Positions 15,433-25,182 of a DNA stretch of 59,538 nt are shown piece by piece. Origin of the DNA: Neptunomonas marina. GTDB taxonomy: Bacteria; Pseudomonadota; Gammaproteobacteria; Pseudomonadales; Balneatricaceae. The notes beneath the pieces are model-generated. The model made no database searches. It was not told the origin of the DNA and saw only the letters and a program-made list of their open reading frames with translations. The DNA is taken from positions 1 to 59,538 of the forward strand of contig NZ_SACQ01000011.1 of NCBI RefSeq assembly GCF_004005935.1. Direction: 5' to 3'. Position numbers and translations under genes: made by a program. Numbering within the stretch: position 1 is the stretch's first letter; each line of letters starts with the position of its first letter.

Positions 15433-17015
15433 GCCTCTATCCCTTCACAGCTGTTGTTGGCCAAGAGCCCTTTAAACAGGCGTTGCTGCTTAATGCGGTT
15501 GATCCCAAAATTGGCGGCGTGCTGGTGAGTGGCCCCCGCGGTTGTGCAAAGTCCACCTTAGCGCGAGCGATGGTAGAGTTACTGCCCAAAGGGGCGCTGG
15601 TGAATCTGCCGTTGGGCACCAGCGAAGAGATGCTCTGCGGTACACTCGATCTGCAGCAAGCACTGAGTGATAAATCTGTTCGCTTCAAACCGGGCCTGCT
15701 AAGCAAAGCCGACGGTGGACTCCTCTATATTGATGAGGTCAATTTACTCTCAGATCGTCTCGTAGATCTGCTGCTAGATGCCGCAGCCAGCGGTATCAAT
15801 CATGTGGAGCGTGATGGCATCAGCCATCAGCACGCCTGCCGCTTTATGTTGGTTGGCACGATGAACCCCGATGAGGGCGAAGTGCGTGATCAGCTTAAGG
15901 ATCGCTTTGGATTAAGCGTAGCGTTACAAAACGAGACCGATATCGACGCCCGCGTGCTTATCTCAGAGCGCCGCAGTCTATTTGAGCACAACCCGCACGC
16001 GCTAATTGCTCAGTTTGCTGAAGCGCAGCAGCAGGTGTGCGCGCAAATTAGCGCCGCTCAAGCCTGCTTGCCGGATATCACGTTAAACAAAGCGCTGCTG
16101 CGCGATATCGCTAAACGCTGTATCGCCGCCAATGTGGATGGCATGCGTGCCGATATTGTCTGGTCCCGAGCAGCCAAAGCACACGCTGCTCTAGCAGGGC
16201 GCATAGAGGTGCAGCGAAGTGATATTGATGCTACCGAGGCCTTAGTGCTCGCACATCGGCGCAACTCACCAAACGAACCACCCAGCCCGCCGCAAACTTC
16301 AAAGCGCCCACCAGATAGTAAGCGCCAAGATACTGAGCTGCCGCCCAATAGCCCCCAACAGGGTGATTGGGGCGCGATGGACGAGGTCCGCCATGCGCAA
16401 TCGGCGCAGTTGCGTGGCAGCAGCGTAAAGCCGGCAAACGCGGGCTTGAGGTTAACCACTAACCAGATCGATTGGCCAGCAACGCTTACCAGCTCACAAA
16501 CAGCGCCGGTAGAGCGTGAGCGGATAGAGCGTGTCAGCAAGTTGAACTTAGTGCTACTGGATACCTCCGGCTCGACACTCAAAGTGCAACAAGGGGCTGA
16601 TGTTCTGGCCTATGCGCGAGGTTTTGTTGAGGAGCTAGCACAGAACGCCTATCTACAGCGCCAGCGCTTAACCCTGTTCGGCTTTGGTAATGATGCTGTT
16701 GAGCTGTTAGCGCAGACACGCCGCCCGCCAAAAAGCTGTGCATCACTCTTTGACAGCCTCAGCGCAGGCGGCGGAACACCACTGGCAAAGGCACTGGAAA
16801 CGGCGCAGAACTACATCAAACAGCTGTTACTTCGTGAACCAAACATAGAAGTTGAAACCTTTGTGCTCACTGATGGCCGCTACCGTGAACGCCCAAAAAC
16901 ACTGCCGTTTAAGGGCACAACCCACGTGATCGACCTTGAACAGGGCGAGCTACGTATTGGCAACAGCAAGCAACTGGCCGAGCAGTTGCACGCTCACTAC
17001 CTTCCGCTATTTTGA
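15429..17015 (+). CDS. chlID: Fused ChlI-ChlD-type AAA+/VWA chelatase subunit (partner of CobN)
   Basis: 528 aa. An N-terminal AAA+ module (Walker A GPRGCAKST at residues 35-43, Walker B LLYIDEVNLL, sensor GTMNPDEGEVRDQLKDRFG) is like ChlI/BchI. After a Pro/Ser-rich linker (about 280-310) comes a von Willebrand A domain with a MIDAS motif DTSGS (near residue 378) and GGGTPL. Such fusions replace separate CobS/CobT-type chelatase subunits and drive the large subunit CobN, encoded 10 kb downstream. No chlorophyll genes are nearby, so cobalt insertion is the likely job. Confidence 0.85.
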   Translation: MSLYPFTAVVGQEPFKQALLLNAVDPKIGGVLVSGPRGCAKSTLARAMVELLPKGALVNLPLGTSEEMLCGTLDLQQALSDKSVRFKPGLLSKADGGLLYIDEVNLLSDRLVDLLLDAAASGINHVERDGISHQHACRFMLVGTMNPDEGEVRDQLKDRFGLSVALQNETDIDARVLISERRSLFEHNPHALIAQFAEAQQQVCAQISAAQACLPDITLNKALLRDIAKRCIAANVDGMRADIVWSRAAKAHAALAGRIEVQRSDIDATEALVLAHRRNSPNEPPSPPQTSKRPPDSKRQDTELPPNSPQQGDWGAMDEVRHAQSAQLRGSSVKPANAGLRLTTNQIDWPATLTSSQTAPVERERIERVSKLNLVLLDTSGSTLKVQQGADVLAYARGFVEELAQNAYLQRQRLTLFGFGNDAVELLAQTRRPPKSCASLFDSLSAGGGTPLAKALETAQNYIKQLLLREPNIEVETFVLTDGRYRERPKTLPFKGTTHVIDLEQGELRIGNSKQLAEQLHAHYLPLF

Positions 17016-17026
17016 GGCACCACACA

Positions 17027-17632
17027 ATGACGCTTGAGAAACCCAAAAAGACCCACGAAGAGCGCATGGCGCGCAAAAAAGCGGTCATGGATGAGCGGAT
17101 CGCCAACGCGAAAGAGGAGCGGGGTGTGCTCATCCTGCTAAAAGGCAACGGTAAAGGAAAAAGCAGCTCCGCTTTAGGCACCATGGCGCGCTGCGTGGGC
17201 CATGAAAAGGCTGCAGCTGTGGTGCAGTTTATTAAGGGCCGCCGTGAAACCGGCGAGTTCAAGTTTTTCAGCAGCCACCCGTTGATCGAGTGGCATGTTA
17301 TGGGCGAGGGCTTCACATGGGAAACCCAAAGCCGTGAACGCGACGAAGCCGCCGCGGCTCACGCTTGGGAGATTACCGAACGTCTACTGCAAGACCCAAA
17401 CCGCGATATCGTCGTGCTAGACGAGATGGCGTATATGTTTAAGTACCGCTATCTACCACTGGAGCCGGTCATCGCCGCGCTGAAAGCGAGGCCGCGCCAC
17501 CAGCATGTCATTATCACCGGTCGCGTGATGCCAGAGGCACTTGAAGAGATTGCCGACACGATCAGCGATATCAAAGATCAGCGCCATGCTTTTCGTTTAG
17601 GCGTCACATCACAAGCGGGGATCGAGTACTAA
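17027..17632 (+). CDS. cobO: Cob(I)yrinic acid a,c-diamide adenosyltransferase (CobA/CobO type)
   Basis: 201 aa from ATG 17027; the TTG at 17012 overlaps the previous stop and ribosome site (GAGG). The P-loop is GNGKGKSSSALGT. EMAYMFKYRYL and HVIITGRVMPEAL are typical. It transfers the adenosyl group from ATP to Co(I). The stop (TAA) shares its last base with the cobB ATG. Confidence 0.93.
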   Translation: MTLEKPKKTHEERMARKKAVMDERIANAKEERGVLILLKGNGKGKSSSALGTMARCVGHEKAAAVVQFIKGRRETGEFKFFSSHPLIEWHVMGEGFTWETQSRERDEAAAAHAWEITERLLQDPNRDIVVLDEMAYMFKYRYLPLEPVIAALKARPRHQHVIITGRVMPEALEEIADTISDIKDQRHAFRLGVTSQAGIEY

Positions 17633-18996
17633 TGGCCCACAGCAAACCTGTACTCGAGTGTCCGGCGTTGATGCTAGCAGCGCCTGCATCTGGGCAAGGT
17701 AAAACGACAATTACCGCTGCGATGGCGCGCTATTTTCGCCTTCAGGGCCTGCGCGTGCGGGTATTTAAAGCAGGGCCCGACTATCTGGACCCCAAAGTTC
17801 TTACACTGGCCAGTGGCGCCCCCGTTGAACCACTAGATATGTGGATGGCGGGCGATGAGTACTGCCAAACGATGCTCTATCAAGCCTCGACCGAAGCAGA
17901 TCTTATTCTTATTGAAGGGGTGATGGGGTTATTTGATGGCGAGCCCTCCTGTGCTGATCTCGCGTTACGCTTTGATATTCCCGTCGCACTGGTTATGAAT
18001 GTGAAGGGGATGGCACAAACAGTAGCAGCTGTTGCGTTAGGTCTTGCCAGTTATCAGCCCACGCTTAATGTGGTTGGAGTGATCGCAAATCACTGCAGCA
18101 CCGCGCGCCATGCCGAGCTGATCCAAAGCGCGTTACCCGATCATCTACCCATGCTAGCTTGCCTGCGTTCGGATGAGAGCATCACACTGCCAGAGCGCCA
18201 TCTGGGTCTTATCCAAGTTGAAGAGCAGCAAGAGCACATTGATGCACTCATCAACAAAGGTGCTCACTGGTGGGACGACGGTTTAGCACGTGGCACAGGT
18301 TTAGACGCCTTTTTCGATGCTGTTGGAAAAACACAATTTATACCCACAGAAACACCTCCAGCGCAGCTTTCCTATCCGCTCAAAGGGCTAACCATTGCGG
18401 TTGCTAAAGATGCAGCATTTACTTTCATTTATGATGCTAACCTATTGTTTTTGAAAAATTATGGTGCGCAGATATCGTACTTTTCGCCACTTAGCGATAC
18501 TAAAATCCCAGCCGCCGATGCGATCTGGCTACCGGGCGGCTATCCCGAACTACACCGCGATACATTAGCACAAAACCATGCGCTGCAAGCCTCGCTGCGT
18601 AGCGCCTATGAAGCCGGTTTACCCATTCTGGCCGAATGTGGCGGGCTGCTATTTTGCCTTGAGGGTTTAACCGATCTAGAGGGGCAGCGCTCGCCGATGT
18701 GTGGACTGATCAAAGGTGAAGGGGTGATGCGTGGTAAGCGCGGTTGCCAAGGTATGCAGAGCGCGATGTTACCCGAGGGCGAAGTACGCGCTCATGCCCA
18801 TCATCGCTCGCGCACCGAAGGGACACCTGCACCGATTGCACATGGTAAGCGCCAACGTCACAGTGCGCCGGGGGAGGCGATCTATCGCCAAAACGCCTTA
18901 ACGGCCACCTATCTACACCTGTTTTTCCCCTCTAACCCTGAGGCGATCTGCCGTCTTTTCCTGGGTGATTTCGCCACACCTGAGGTTTCGATCTAA
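17632..18996 (+). CDS. cobB: Cobyrinate a,c-diamide synthase (CobB/CbiA)
   Basis: 454 aa. The N-terminal dethiobiotin-synthetase-like ATPase has P-loop ASGQGKTT and FKAGPDYLDPK. The C-terminal glutamine amidotransferase domain contains AECGGLL (nucleophile Cys near residue 335), preceded by WLPGGYPELH. It amidates the a and c side chains using glutamine and ATP. Whether the substrate already contains cobalt cannot be told from sequence. Confidence 0.93.
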   Translation: MAHSKPVLECPALMLAAPASGQGKTTITAAMARYFRLQGLRVRVFKAGPDYLDPKVLTLASGAPVEPLDMWMAGDEYCQTMLYQASTEADLILIEGVMGLFDGEPSCADLALRFDIPVALVMNVKGMAQTVAAVALGLASYQPTLNVVGVIANHCSTARHAELIQSALPDHLPMLACLRSDESITLPERHLGLIQVEEQQEHIDALINKGAHWWDDGLARGTGLDAFFDAVGKTQFIPTETPPAQLSYPLKGLTIAVAKDAAFTFIYDANLLFLKNYGAQISYFSPLSDTKIPAADAIWLPGGYPELHRDTLAQNHALQASLRSAYEAGLPILAECGGLLFCLEGLTDLEGQRSPMCGLIKGEGVMRGKRGCQGMQSAMLPEGEVRAHAHHRSRTEGTPAPIAHGKRQRHSAPGEAIYRQNALTATYLHLFFPSNPEAICRLFLGDFATPEVSI

Positions 18997-20147
18997 TGTG
19001 GCCTGAGTCCTCCGAGCAGCCAACACCACTGCGCACCGGTTTAACTACCGGTAGTTGCGCAACGGCCTGTACGGTTGCGGCGGTGCGCTATCTATTTGAG
19101 CAAAAGCGCTTGAGCACAGTTGCGATCATGCTACCCAGAGGACAAACGGTTGAACTCCCGATTCACCATGTTGAAGCGTTAGATACCGATAGCGCTATTG
19201 CGGCGACGATTAAAGATGCTGGTGATGACCCCGATGTCACCCACGGTAGCGAAGTCTTTGTGCAGCTGCGCCTTACTCGCGAAAAGGCCATCACCTTCAA
19301 AGCTGCCGCAGGCGTTGGCACGGTGACAAAAGCGGGTCTAAGCCTTGCGATTGGCGAGCCTGCCATTAATCCGGTGCCACGCCAGATGATTACCGACCAC
19401 CTACAACGCTACCGTGCCTTCTATGCTTACGAAGGCGGCTTTGAGGTGGCTGTGGGGGTAAAGAACGGTGCCCAGATCGCACAGAAAACCATGAACCCAA
19501 GGCTTGGCATTCTCGGTGGTCTCTCTATTTTAGGAACCACCGGTATCGTGCGCCCCTACAGCTGCGCTGCCTATATCGCTTCGATCCGCCAAGGCGTGGA
19601 TGTGGCCTGTAACAACGGCCTAACACATATCGCTGCCAGCACCGGCAGCACCAGCGAAGCGATGGTGCGTGAGCACTATCAGCTGAGCGATATGGCTCTC
19701 ATTGAGATGGGTGACTTTGCCGGTGCGTTTTTGAAGCACCTGCGGCGCAACACACAGCTGACACGCCTTACGCTGTGCGCAGGCTTTGGCAAGCTCACTA
19801 AGCTAGCAGCAGGGCATTTGGATCTGCACAGCCGCGCGTCATCCATAGACTTGCACCAACTTGCGCAAATTGCACGTGAGCTAGGCGGTGATGAGCAACT
19901 GGCAGAACAGATTGCAGGGTGTAACACCAGCATGGAAGCGCTGCGCTTGTGCCAAATGCAAAAGCTCCCCTTGGCAGATACGATTTGTCAGCGTGCCGGT
20001 GCCGTGATGCGCCGATTTATCCCAAAAACCATCACTATTACGGTCTGGGCTGTAGACCGCAAGGGCCTCCCTGTTGGATCCTATGCAGATACGCCAGCGC
20101 TGCTTGCGCGCTGTTATGGCATGACGGAGATTGGGGATGATGAATAA
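18996..20147 (+). CDS. cbiD: Cobalt-precorrin-5B C1-methyltransferase CbiD
   Basis: 383 aa. The N-terminus LRTGLTTGSCATACTVAAV is the CbiD hallmark, and GTTGIVRPYSCAAYIASI and HIAASTGSTSEAMV follow. CbiD belongs to the anaerobic route and here stands in for the aerobic CobF, which is absent. Overlaps cobB by 1 base and cobK by 11. Confidence 0.94.
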   Translation: MWPESSEQPTPLRTGLTTGSCATACTVAAVRYLFEQKRLSTVAIMLPRGQTVELPIHHVEALDTDSAIAATIKDAGDDPDVTHGSEVFVQLRLTREKAITFKAAAGVGTVTKAGLSLAIGEPAINPVPRQMITDHLQRYRAFYAYEGGFEVAVGVKNGAQIAQKTMNPRLGILGGLSILGTTGIVRPYSCAAYIASIRQGVDVACNNGLTHIAASTGSTSEAMVREHYQLSDMALIEMGDFAGAFLKHLRRNTQLTRLTLCAGFGKLTKLAAGHLDLHSRASSIDLHQLAQIARELGGDEQLAEQIAGCNTSMEALRLCQMQKLPLADTICQRAGAVMRRFIPKTITITVWAVDRKGLPVGSYADTPALLARCYGMTEIGDDE

Positions 20148-20925
20148 GACAAAACTGTTGCTATTAGGCGGCACAGGTGAAGCAAAACAGATGGCAACGC
20201 AGCTGCACCAGCAGGGTGTTGCCGTGATCTACAGCGAAGCGGGGCGGGTACGTGCGCCCAAGCTGCCGTGTGAAACACGCGCAGGCGGTTTTCGCGCAGT
20301 GGGAGGCTTTCATCGCTACCTCACGGAAACGCCCATTAGCGCAGTACTCGATATGACCCATCCATACGCGATGCGCATTAGTGAGCAAGCGTGGAGCGTC
20401 TGCAAAAACGCCGATGTGACCTATTGGCGTTATCAGCGTCCGGCGTGGCAGCCCGCTGCCGAAGATGAGTGGATCACCTTTACAGACCGTGCGGAACTCC
20501 CCGATAAGCTAGCGGGTGAAATTTCCGTCTTGCTGACGATCGGGCAACTGGAGCAGTCACTGATCGATGCCCTTGCCAAAGCGTGTGATCAAGTGGTGAT
20601 TCGCACAGCGGTACCGCTGGACGCTCAGCTGCCAGACAACGTCTATTGGGAGCAGGCGATCGGCCCCTTCAGCGAGCAAGATGAGCACGACCTGTTTGCC
20701 AAGTATGGCGTGAGTGCTTTGGTATCTAAAAACAGTGGCGGCAACGCGACAGCCCCGAAATTAGATGTTGCACGCAAGCTGGGTGTCAGTGTCTTTTTAG
20801 AAGCGCGCCCCGATATGAGCCACCTAAACGATATGCCACTGCTGAACGATCTTAACCAGTGTCGCGATGCAGTGATCACCTTTTTTAACATCCCCAACGA
20901 GCCGGGCAAACGCCCGCGACGATAA
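20137..20925 (+). CDS. cobK: Precorrin-6A / cobalt-precorrin-6A reductase
   Basis: 262 aa from ATG 20137 (a second ATG is next at 20140). The start LLLLGGTGEAKQMATQL is a dinucleotide-binding turn, followed by DMTHPYAMRISEQAW and SKNSGGNATAPKLDVARKLG, both CobK/CbiJ signatures. It reduces the macrocycle with NAD(P)H. Confidence 0.92.
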   Translation: MMNKTKLLLLGGTGEAKQMATQLHQQGVAVIYSEAGRVRAPKLPCETRAGGFRAVGGFHRYLTETPISAVLDMTHPYAMRISEQAWSVCKNADVTYWRYQRPAWQPAAEDEWITFTDRAELPDKLAGEISVLLTIGQLEQSLIDALAKACDQVVIRTAVPLDAQLPDNVYWEQAIGPFSEQDEHDLFAKYGVSALVSKNSGGNATAPKLDVARKLGVSVFLEARPDMSHLNDMPLLNDLNQCRDAVITFFNIPNEPGKRPRR

Positions 20926-20937
20926 ACGAGAGAGTAG

Positions 20938-21591
20938 ATGAGCGCTGCGTCACCCCAAGAGTACATTGCAGATCCGAGCCATATCGAAGCGCGTAGCTTC
21001 GAGCTTATCCGCCAAGAGGCGCAGCTAGACCACCTGTCACGTTACGAACAGCAGGTGGCCATGCGGGTGATCCATAGCCTAGGGATGCCCGAACTTGCCC
21101 AGCACTTGCGCTTTAGTGGCACTGCCTGTGCCGCAGGTATGCAAGCCCTCACGGCGCAAGCACCGATCCTTTGCGATGCCGAGATGGTCAAAGAGGGGGT
21201 GACCAAGCGCATGATTAGCGAAGCGCCGCTGTGCTTTCTTAACCACCCCGAGACCCCCAAGCTTGCCGCGCAACATGGCGAGACCCGCTCGATGGCCGCA
21301 CTACGCCAATGGGAGCCGCACCTTGAAGGTGCTGTGGTACTGATCGGCAACGCACCCACGGCGCTGTTTCGCTTAATTGAGATGCTGCACGGCGGAGCAG
21401 CAAAACCTGCGCTAATTATCGGCATGCCGGTGGGCTTTGTCGGAGCCGCCGAATCAAAACAACTGCTGTGGGAGCAACACCAAGCCCTTGGAGTACCTTG
21501 CATTACGTTACTGGGCCGTATCGGGGGGAGCGCTGTGACAGCGGCTAGTTGCAACGCTTTACTGCGCTGTATTCGTGGGGAGCTTTATTAA
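20938..21591 (+). CDS. cobH: Precorrin-8X / cobalt-precorrin-8 methylmutase
   Basis: 217 aa. YIADPSHIEARSFELI at the N-terminus, then MRVIHSLGMPE with the catalytic-region histidine, CDAEMVKEGV and VIGNAPTALFRLIEML. It migrates a methyl group from C11 to C12, giving hydrogenobyrinic or cobyrinic acid. GAGAGTAG ribosome site before the ATG. Confidence 0.94.
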   Translation: MSAASPQEYIADPSHIEARSFELIRQEAQLDHLSRYEQQVAMRVIHSLGMPELAQHLRFSGTACAAGMQALTAQAPILCDAEMVKEGVTKRMISEAPLCFLNHPETPKLAAQHGETRSMAALRQWEPHLEGAVVLIGNAPTALFRLIEMLHGGAAKPALIIGMPVGFVGAAESKQLLWEQHQALGVPCITLLGRIGGSAVTAASCNALLRCIRGELY

Positions 21592-21592
21592 G

Positions 21593-22903
21593 ATGCAGAT
21601 TGATGTCATCGGCTTAGGGGTTGAGCAACCCGCCCAACTCACCAACAACGCCATTTCTGCGCTGGCGGGCAGCGATATGATTATCGGCTCGCCACGTCAG
21701 CTAGAGCTGGTATCGGGCTATGTTGGTAGTACGCGGCAAACCCTTTTTGACAGCCTTGAGCACTTTTCGGCCCAGCTAAAAAGCCAACTAGAGCAGGGCA
21801 CAGAAAAGATTGCGGTACTGGCTTCAGGAGACCCTCTGTGGTTTGGCATTGGCCGCTGGTTGAGCCAATTCGCCATGCGCGAAGCCAGCATTAACCTAAT
21901 GTTTCATCCCAATATCTCCAGCTTGCAGGCGGCTTGCCATCGGCTGGGAGTCGCGATGGATGCGGTGCAGACAATCAGCGTACATGGCAGGCCGCTAAAC
22001 TCACTGCGCAGCCAGCTACGTCCCAATCAACAGGTTTTATTATTAACAGATCTGCAGAGCACGCCACTGGCGATTGCTACGTTGCTGCAGGATATCGGCT
22101 TTAAAGATGCCAAATTAACGGTACTGGAACGCTTGGGTTATAGCGATGAGCGGATCACACAGCACCATGTGACCCGTTTAGTAAACCACCCTGAAGTTTT
22201 TGACCCGCTGCTGGTCTGCTTGGTTGAAACCGGCAGCAACCATCATCAGCCGGTGAGGTGGCCCACGTTTCCGGGCTTTGACGACCGCCTATTCAGTACC
22301 GATAAGGGCAACGGACAGGGGATGATCACCAAACGTGAAGTGCGTTTGCAGATCCTGTCGCTGCTGAGCCCAACCGCTGGCGACTGTATTTGGGACATCG
22401 GCGCAGGGTGCGGCTCCGTTTCGGTGGAGCTGGCCTATTGGTGCGCGCAAGCGAATATCATCGCGATAGAACAGCACCCTGATCGGCTATATCACCTGCG
22501 CCAAAACCAGCTGCAGTTTGGGGTAGAGCGCAACTTGCGCGTGGTGGCAGGGACAGCGTCCGATGCCTTAACGTCACCACTAGCGGAGCTACCCGCGCCT
22601 AACAAGATTTTCATTGGCGGCAGCGGCGGGGAGTTAGAAAGCCTCTTGAGTAGCTGTTGGCAGCGGCTTGCGATCAATGGCTACCTGCTGGTGAGCGCAG
22701 TAATGGAGCCAACCCGCTACAGCGCATGGCGCTTCTGCGAGGCCAAGCAGCGTAGCGGCACAGCCTCCTTTGACACCTTGCAGGTAAATATCAGCCGAGG
22801 CGAGTCTTTAGCCGGACAACTATGCTACCGACCCGCGTTACCGGTCACCTTGCTGCGCCTCCAAAAGCTTGCACCTGATACAAACGAGGTGTCCTATGGG
22901 TAA
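21593..22903 (+). CDS. cobL: Precorrin-6B C5,15-methyltransferase (decarboxylating), CbiE-CbiT fusion
   Basis: 436 aa from ATG 21593; an upstream GTG at 21575 lies in cobH. The N-terminal CbiE-type tetrapyrrole methylase domain (IDVIGLGVEQ, LASGDPLWFGIG) is joined to a C-terminal CbiT-type SAM domain (DIGAGCGSVSVELA, near residue 270). It methylates C5 and C15 and decarboxylates. The end overlaps cobI by 8 bases. Confidence 0.94.
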   Translation: MQIDVIGLGVEQPAQLTNNAISALAGSDMIIGSPRQLELVSGYVGSTRQTLFDSLEHFSAQLKSQLEQGTEKIAVLASGDPLWFGIGRWLSQFAMREASINLMFHPNISSLQAACHRLGVAMDAVQTISVHGRPLNSLRSQLRPNQQVLLLTDLQSTPLAIATLLQDIGFKDAKLTVLERLGYSDERITQHHVTRLVNHPEVFDPLLVCLVETGSNHHQPVRWPTFPGFDDRLFSTDKGNGQGMITKREVRLQILSLLSPTAGDCIWDIGAGCGSVSVELAYWCAQANIIAIEQHPDRLYHLRQNQLQFGVERNLRVVAGTASDALTSPLAELPAPNKIFIGGSGGELESLLSSCWQRLAINGYLLVSAVMEPTRYSAWRFCEAKQRSGTASFDTLQVNISRGESLAGQLCYRPALPVTLLRLQKLAPDTNEVSYG

Positions 22904-23621
22904 GCTGATCGGTGTGGGTGTCGGCCCGGGTGATCCAGAACTTCTAACGCTTAAGGCCGCACGCCTCATCGCAGCGGCGGATCTATTGGTGTACCTGTCG
23001 AATGAAGCGGGGCACTCCACAGCACGCCATATTGCACGTATCCCCATTGCACAGCGGCCCGACAATGCCGCCGAACTCGCGCTCGCGATGCCGATGAAAC
23101 TTGATCGTAGCGCCGCCAATGCCGTGTACGATGAGGCCGCACTGCAAATATCGGATGCACTTACCAATGGGCAACTAGTGGTGTTTCTGTGTGAAGGCGA
23201 CCCCCTGATCTTTGGCTCATTCAGCTATCTATTGGAGCGCCTTGCAGGGCGCTTTGCGTGCGAAGTGGTGCCGGGTATTTCATCAATCAATGGCGCGTGC
23301 GCCGCAGTAGCCACCCCGCTAACACGCCAATCGGAGTCCTTCGCTGTGGTATCTGGCCGGCAGAGCCTTGAGCAGCTCACCACCGCTCTGACGCAACATG
23401 CGGCGGTGGTGATTTTGAAAGCAGGACAGGCGCGGCCAAAAATTCTAGCCGCACTGAATGCTGCAAATCGTAGCCGAGATGCCCAGTATCTTGAGTACAT
23501 TGGCCGCGAAAATGAGCGTATTGTGCGCGATGTCTCCACACTCACCGCCGAAGCGGGGCCCTATTTCTCGATGTTTCTGGTCACACAAAAATCGGAGGCG
23601 ACATGCGCATCATCGCACTAA
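22896..23621 (+). CDS. cobI: Precorrin-2 / cobalt-precorrin-2 C20-methyltransferase
   Basis: 241 aa from ATG 22896 behind ACGAGGTG; a TTG at 22869 is too far upstream. GVGVGPGDPELLTLKA is the SAM/tetrapyrrole methylase P-loop-like start; CEGDPLIFGSF and VPGISSINGACAAVATPL follow. First peripheral methylation of the corrin route. Overlaps cbiG by 19 bases. Confidence 0.92.
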   Translation: MGKLIGVGVGPGDPELLTLKAARLIAAADLLVYLSNEAGHSTARHIARIPIAQRPDNAAELALAMPMKLDRSAANAVYDEAALQISDALTNGQLVVFLCEGDPLIFGSFSYLLERLAGRFACEVVPGISSINGACAAVATPLTRQSESFAVVSGRQSLEQLTTALTQHAAVVILKAGQARPKILAALNAANRSRDAQYLEYIGRENERIVRDVSTLTAEAGPYFSMFLVTQKSEATCASSH

Positions 23622-24400
23622 CCGCTGCAGGCAAAGCACTGGCTGAGCGACTGGAAAAACCCTTAGCTGCCACCTTATGCTACAAACCGACCCCGTTTGC
23701 AGAGACCGTCCAGCGCTGGTTTCGCGCCAGTGAACCGCTTTTATTTATCTGCGCCACCGGTATCGTGATACGTACGCTTGCGCCGGTGCTCGTTAGCAAG
23801 CACGACGACCCTCCCGTCTTGGTGATGGATGAACTTGGTCAATTTGTGATTCCGCTGCTCTCAGGGCACGAAGGCGGAGCCAACGAACTAGCACGGCGAG
23901 TTAGCACACTGTGCAGCGCAACGCTGGTCCTCACCACCGCGAACACCTACCTGCGGCCTTACTATGTGGTGGGTATGGGGTGCGAGCGGCACTGCACATT
24001 TGCCGAAATAGACACGCTCTTCAACGCCACCTTGGCGCAAGCTGGCCTTGCCTTAAAGGATGTGGCAGCGCTGAGCAGTATCGATATCAAAGCGGATGAA
24101 ATCGCACTGTGCAAGCTGGCCAAGCATTACGGCATTCCGTTTTTAACCTGGCCTGCAGAACAACTTTGCCGTGTTGAACCGCTACTGCAAACCCCTTCGG
24201 ACTACGTGAAGAAAACGGTGGGGGTAGCCGGTGTCGCAGAGTCTTCAGCGCTGTTTAGCTGTGCCCACGCGCACTCCGGTGCAACACCTGAGTTGCTCGT
24301 ACCTAAGCAGAAAAGCCAGCGTGCCACCTGCGCGATTGCGCGTATCTACGGGGCTGATGCCTCTCAATTTTCTACCTTAATGCTGGAACCCTCTGCATGA
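23603..24400 (+). CDS. cbiG: Cobalt-precorrin-5A hydrolase CbiG
   Basis: 265 aa. The CbiG N-terminal domain is visible (FICATGIVIRTLAPVL, DELGQFVIPLLSGHEGGANE). A CobE/CbiG C-terminal domain follows (VVGMGCERHCTFAEID, SIDIKADEIALCKLA). Shorter than the roughly 350 aa enterobacterial form, so the middle region is reduced. It opens the delta-lactone and releases acetaldehyde in the anaerobic pathway. A pure CobE would lack the N-terminal part. Confidence 0.88.
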   Translation: MRIIALTAAGKALAERLEKPLAATLCYKPTPFAETVQRWFRASEPLLFICATGIVIRTLAPVLVSKHDDPPVLVMDELGQFVIPLLSGHEGGANELARRVSTLCSATLVLTTANTYLRPYYVVGMGCERHCTFAEIDTLFNATLAQAGLALKDVAALSSIDIKADEIALCKLAKHYGIPFLTWPAEQLCRVEPLLQTPSDYVKKTVGVAGVAESSALFSCAHAHSGATPELLVPKQKSQRATCAIARIYGADASQFSTLMLEPSA

Positions 24401-25182
24401 GTAAACTGTTTTTAGTCGGGACAGGCCCCGGCGCTATCGATTGGCTTACACCCCACGCCCGCAACGCCATCGGCGAGGCAACCGATATTGTCGGCTACGG
24501 GCTGTATCTCGAGATGTTAGCGCCTCTAGTGGCAGACAAACAGCACCACACACTACCACTGGGGGCTGAGGTAGGGCGTGCCCGCGTTGCGCTCAACCTT
24601 GCAGCCAATGGCAATGTTACAGCGCTCCTTTCAAGCGGCGATATTGGTATCTACGCCATGGCCACACTGGTGTTTGAGCTACTCAACGAACCCGAAGAGC
24701 CCGGTTTTAATAGCGCTTGGCTGGATGTTGAGATTGAAGTCATTCCCGGTATCTCTGCAATGCAGGCGGCGTCTAGCCGCGTGGGGGCTATGCTGGGCCA
24801 CGATTTCTGTACGATCTCGCTCTCGGACCTGCTAACGCCGTGGCAAACCATTGAGCAGCGCATCCACGCCGCAGGCCAAGGCGACTTTGTGGTGTCGTTT
24901 TATAACCCCGTTTCCAAAAAGCGCGACTGGCAGCTCAACCATGCGCGCGACATCCTGCTAACCTACCGGCCTGCCAGCACCCCCGTGGTGCTTGGCCGCC
25001 AGCTCACGCGTGATGACGAGCACGTACGTATCATCACGCTGGGTGAGCTCGATGCTAAAGATGTCGATATGTTTACTTTGGTCAGTGTGGGGAACCGCGA
25101 AACCCGTTGTGTCACCACGCCACAACAGCAATGGGCTTACACCCCACGGGGCTATGCCGCTAAGTTGGAGGGCGCACAATGA
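24397..25182 (+). CDS. cobJ: Precorrin-3B / cobalt-factor III C17-methyltransferase
   Basis: 261 aa. LFLVGTGPGAIDWLTPHA and IVGYGLYLEML at the start, SSGDIGIYAMATLVFELL and VIPGISAMQAASSRVGAML, then FVVSFYNPVSKKRDWQL. This is CobJ/CbiH, the ring-contraction methylase. Coupled by ATGA overlaps to cbiG before and cobM after. Confidence 0.94.
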   Translation: MSKLFLVGTGPGAIDWLTPHARNAIGEATDIVGYGLYLEMLAPLVADKQHHTLPLGAEVGRARVALNLAANGNVTALLSSGDIGIYAMATLVFELLNEPEEPGFNSAWLDVEIEVIPGISAMQAASSRVGAMLGHDFCTISLSDLLTPWQTIEQRIHAAGQGDFVVSFYNPVSKKRDWQLNHARDILLTYRPASTPVVLGRQLTRDDEHVRIITLGELDAKDVDMFTLVSVGNRETRCVTTPQQQWAYTPRGYAAKLEGAQ

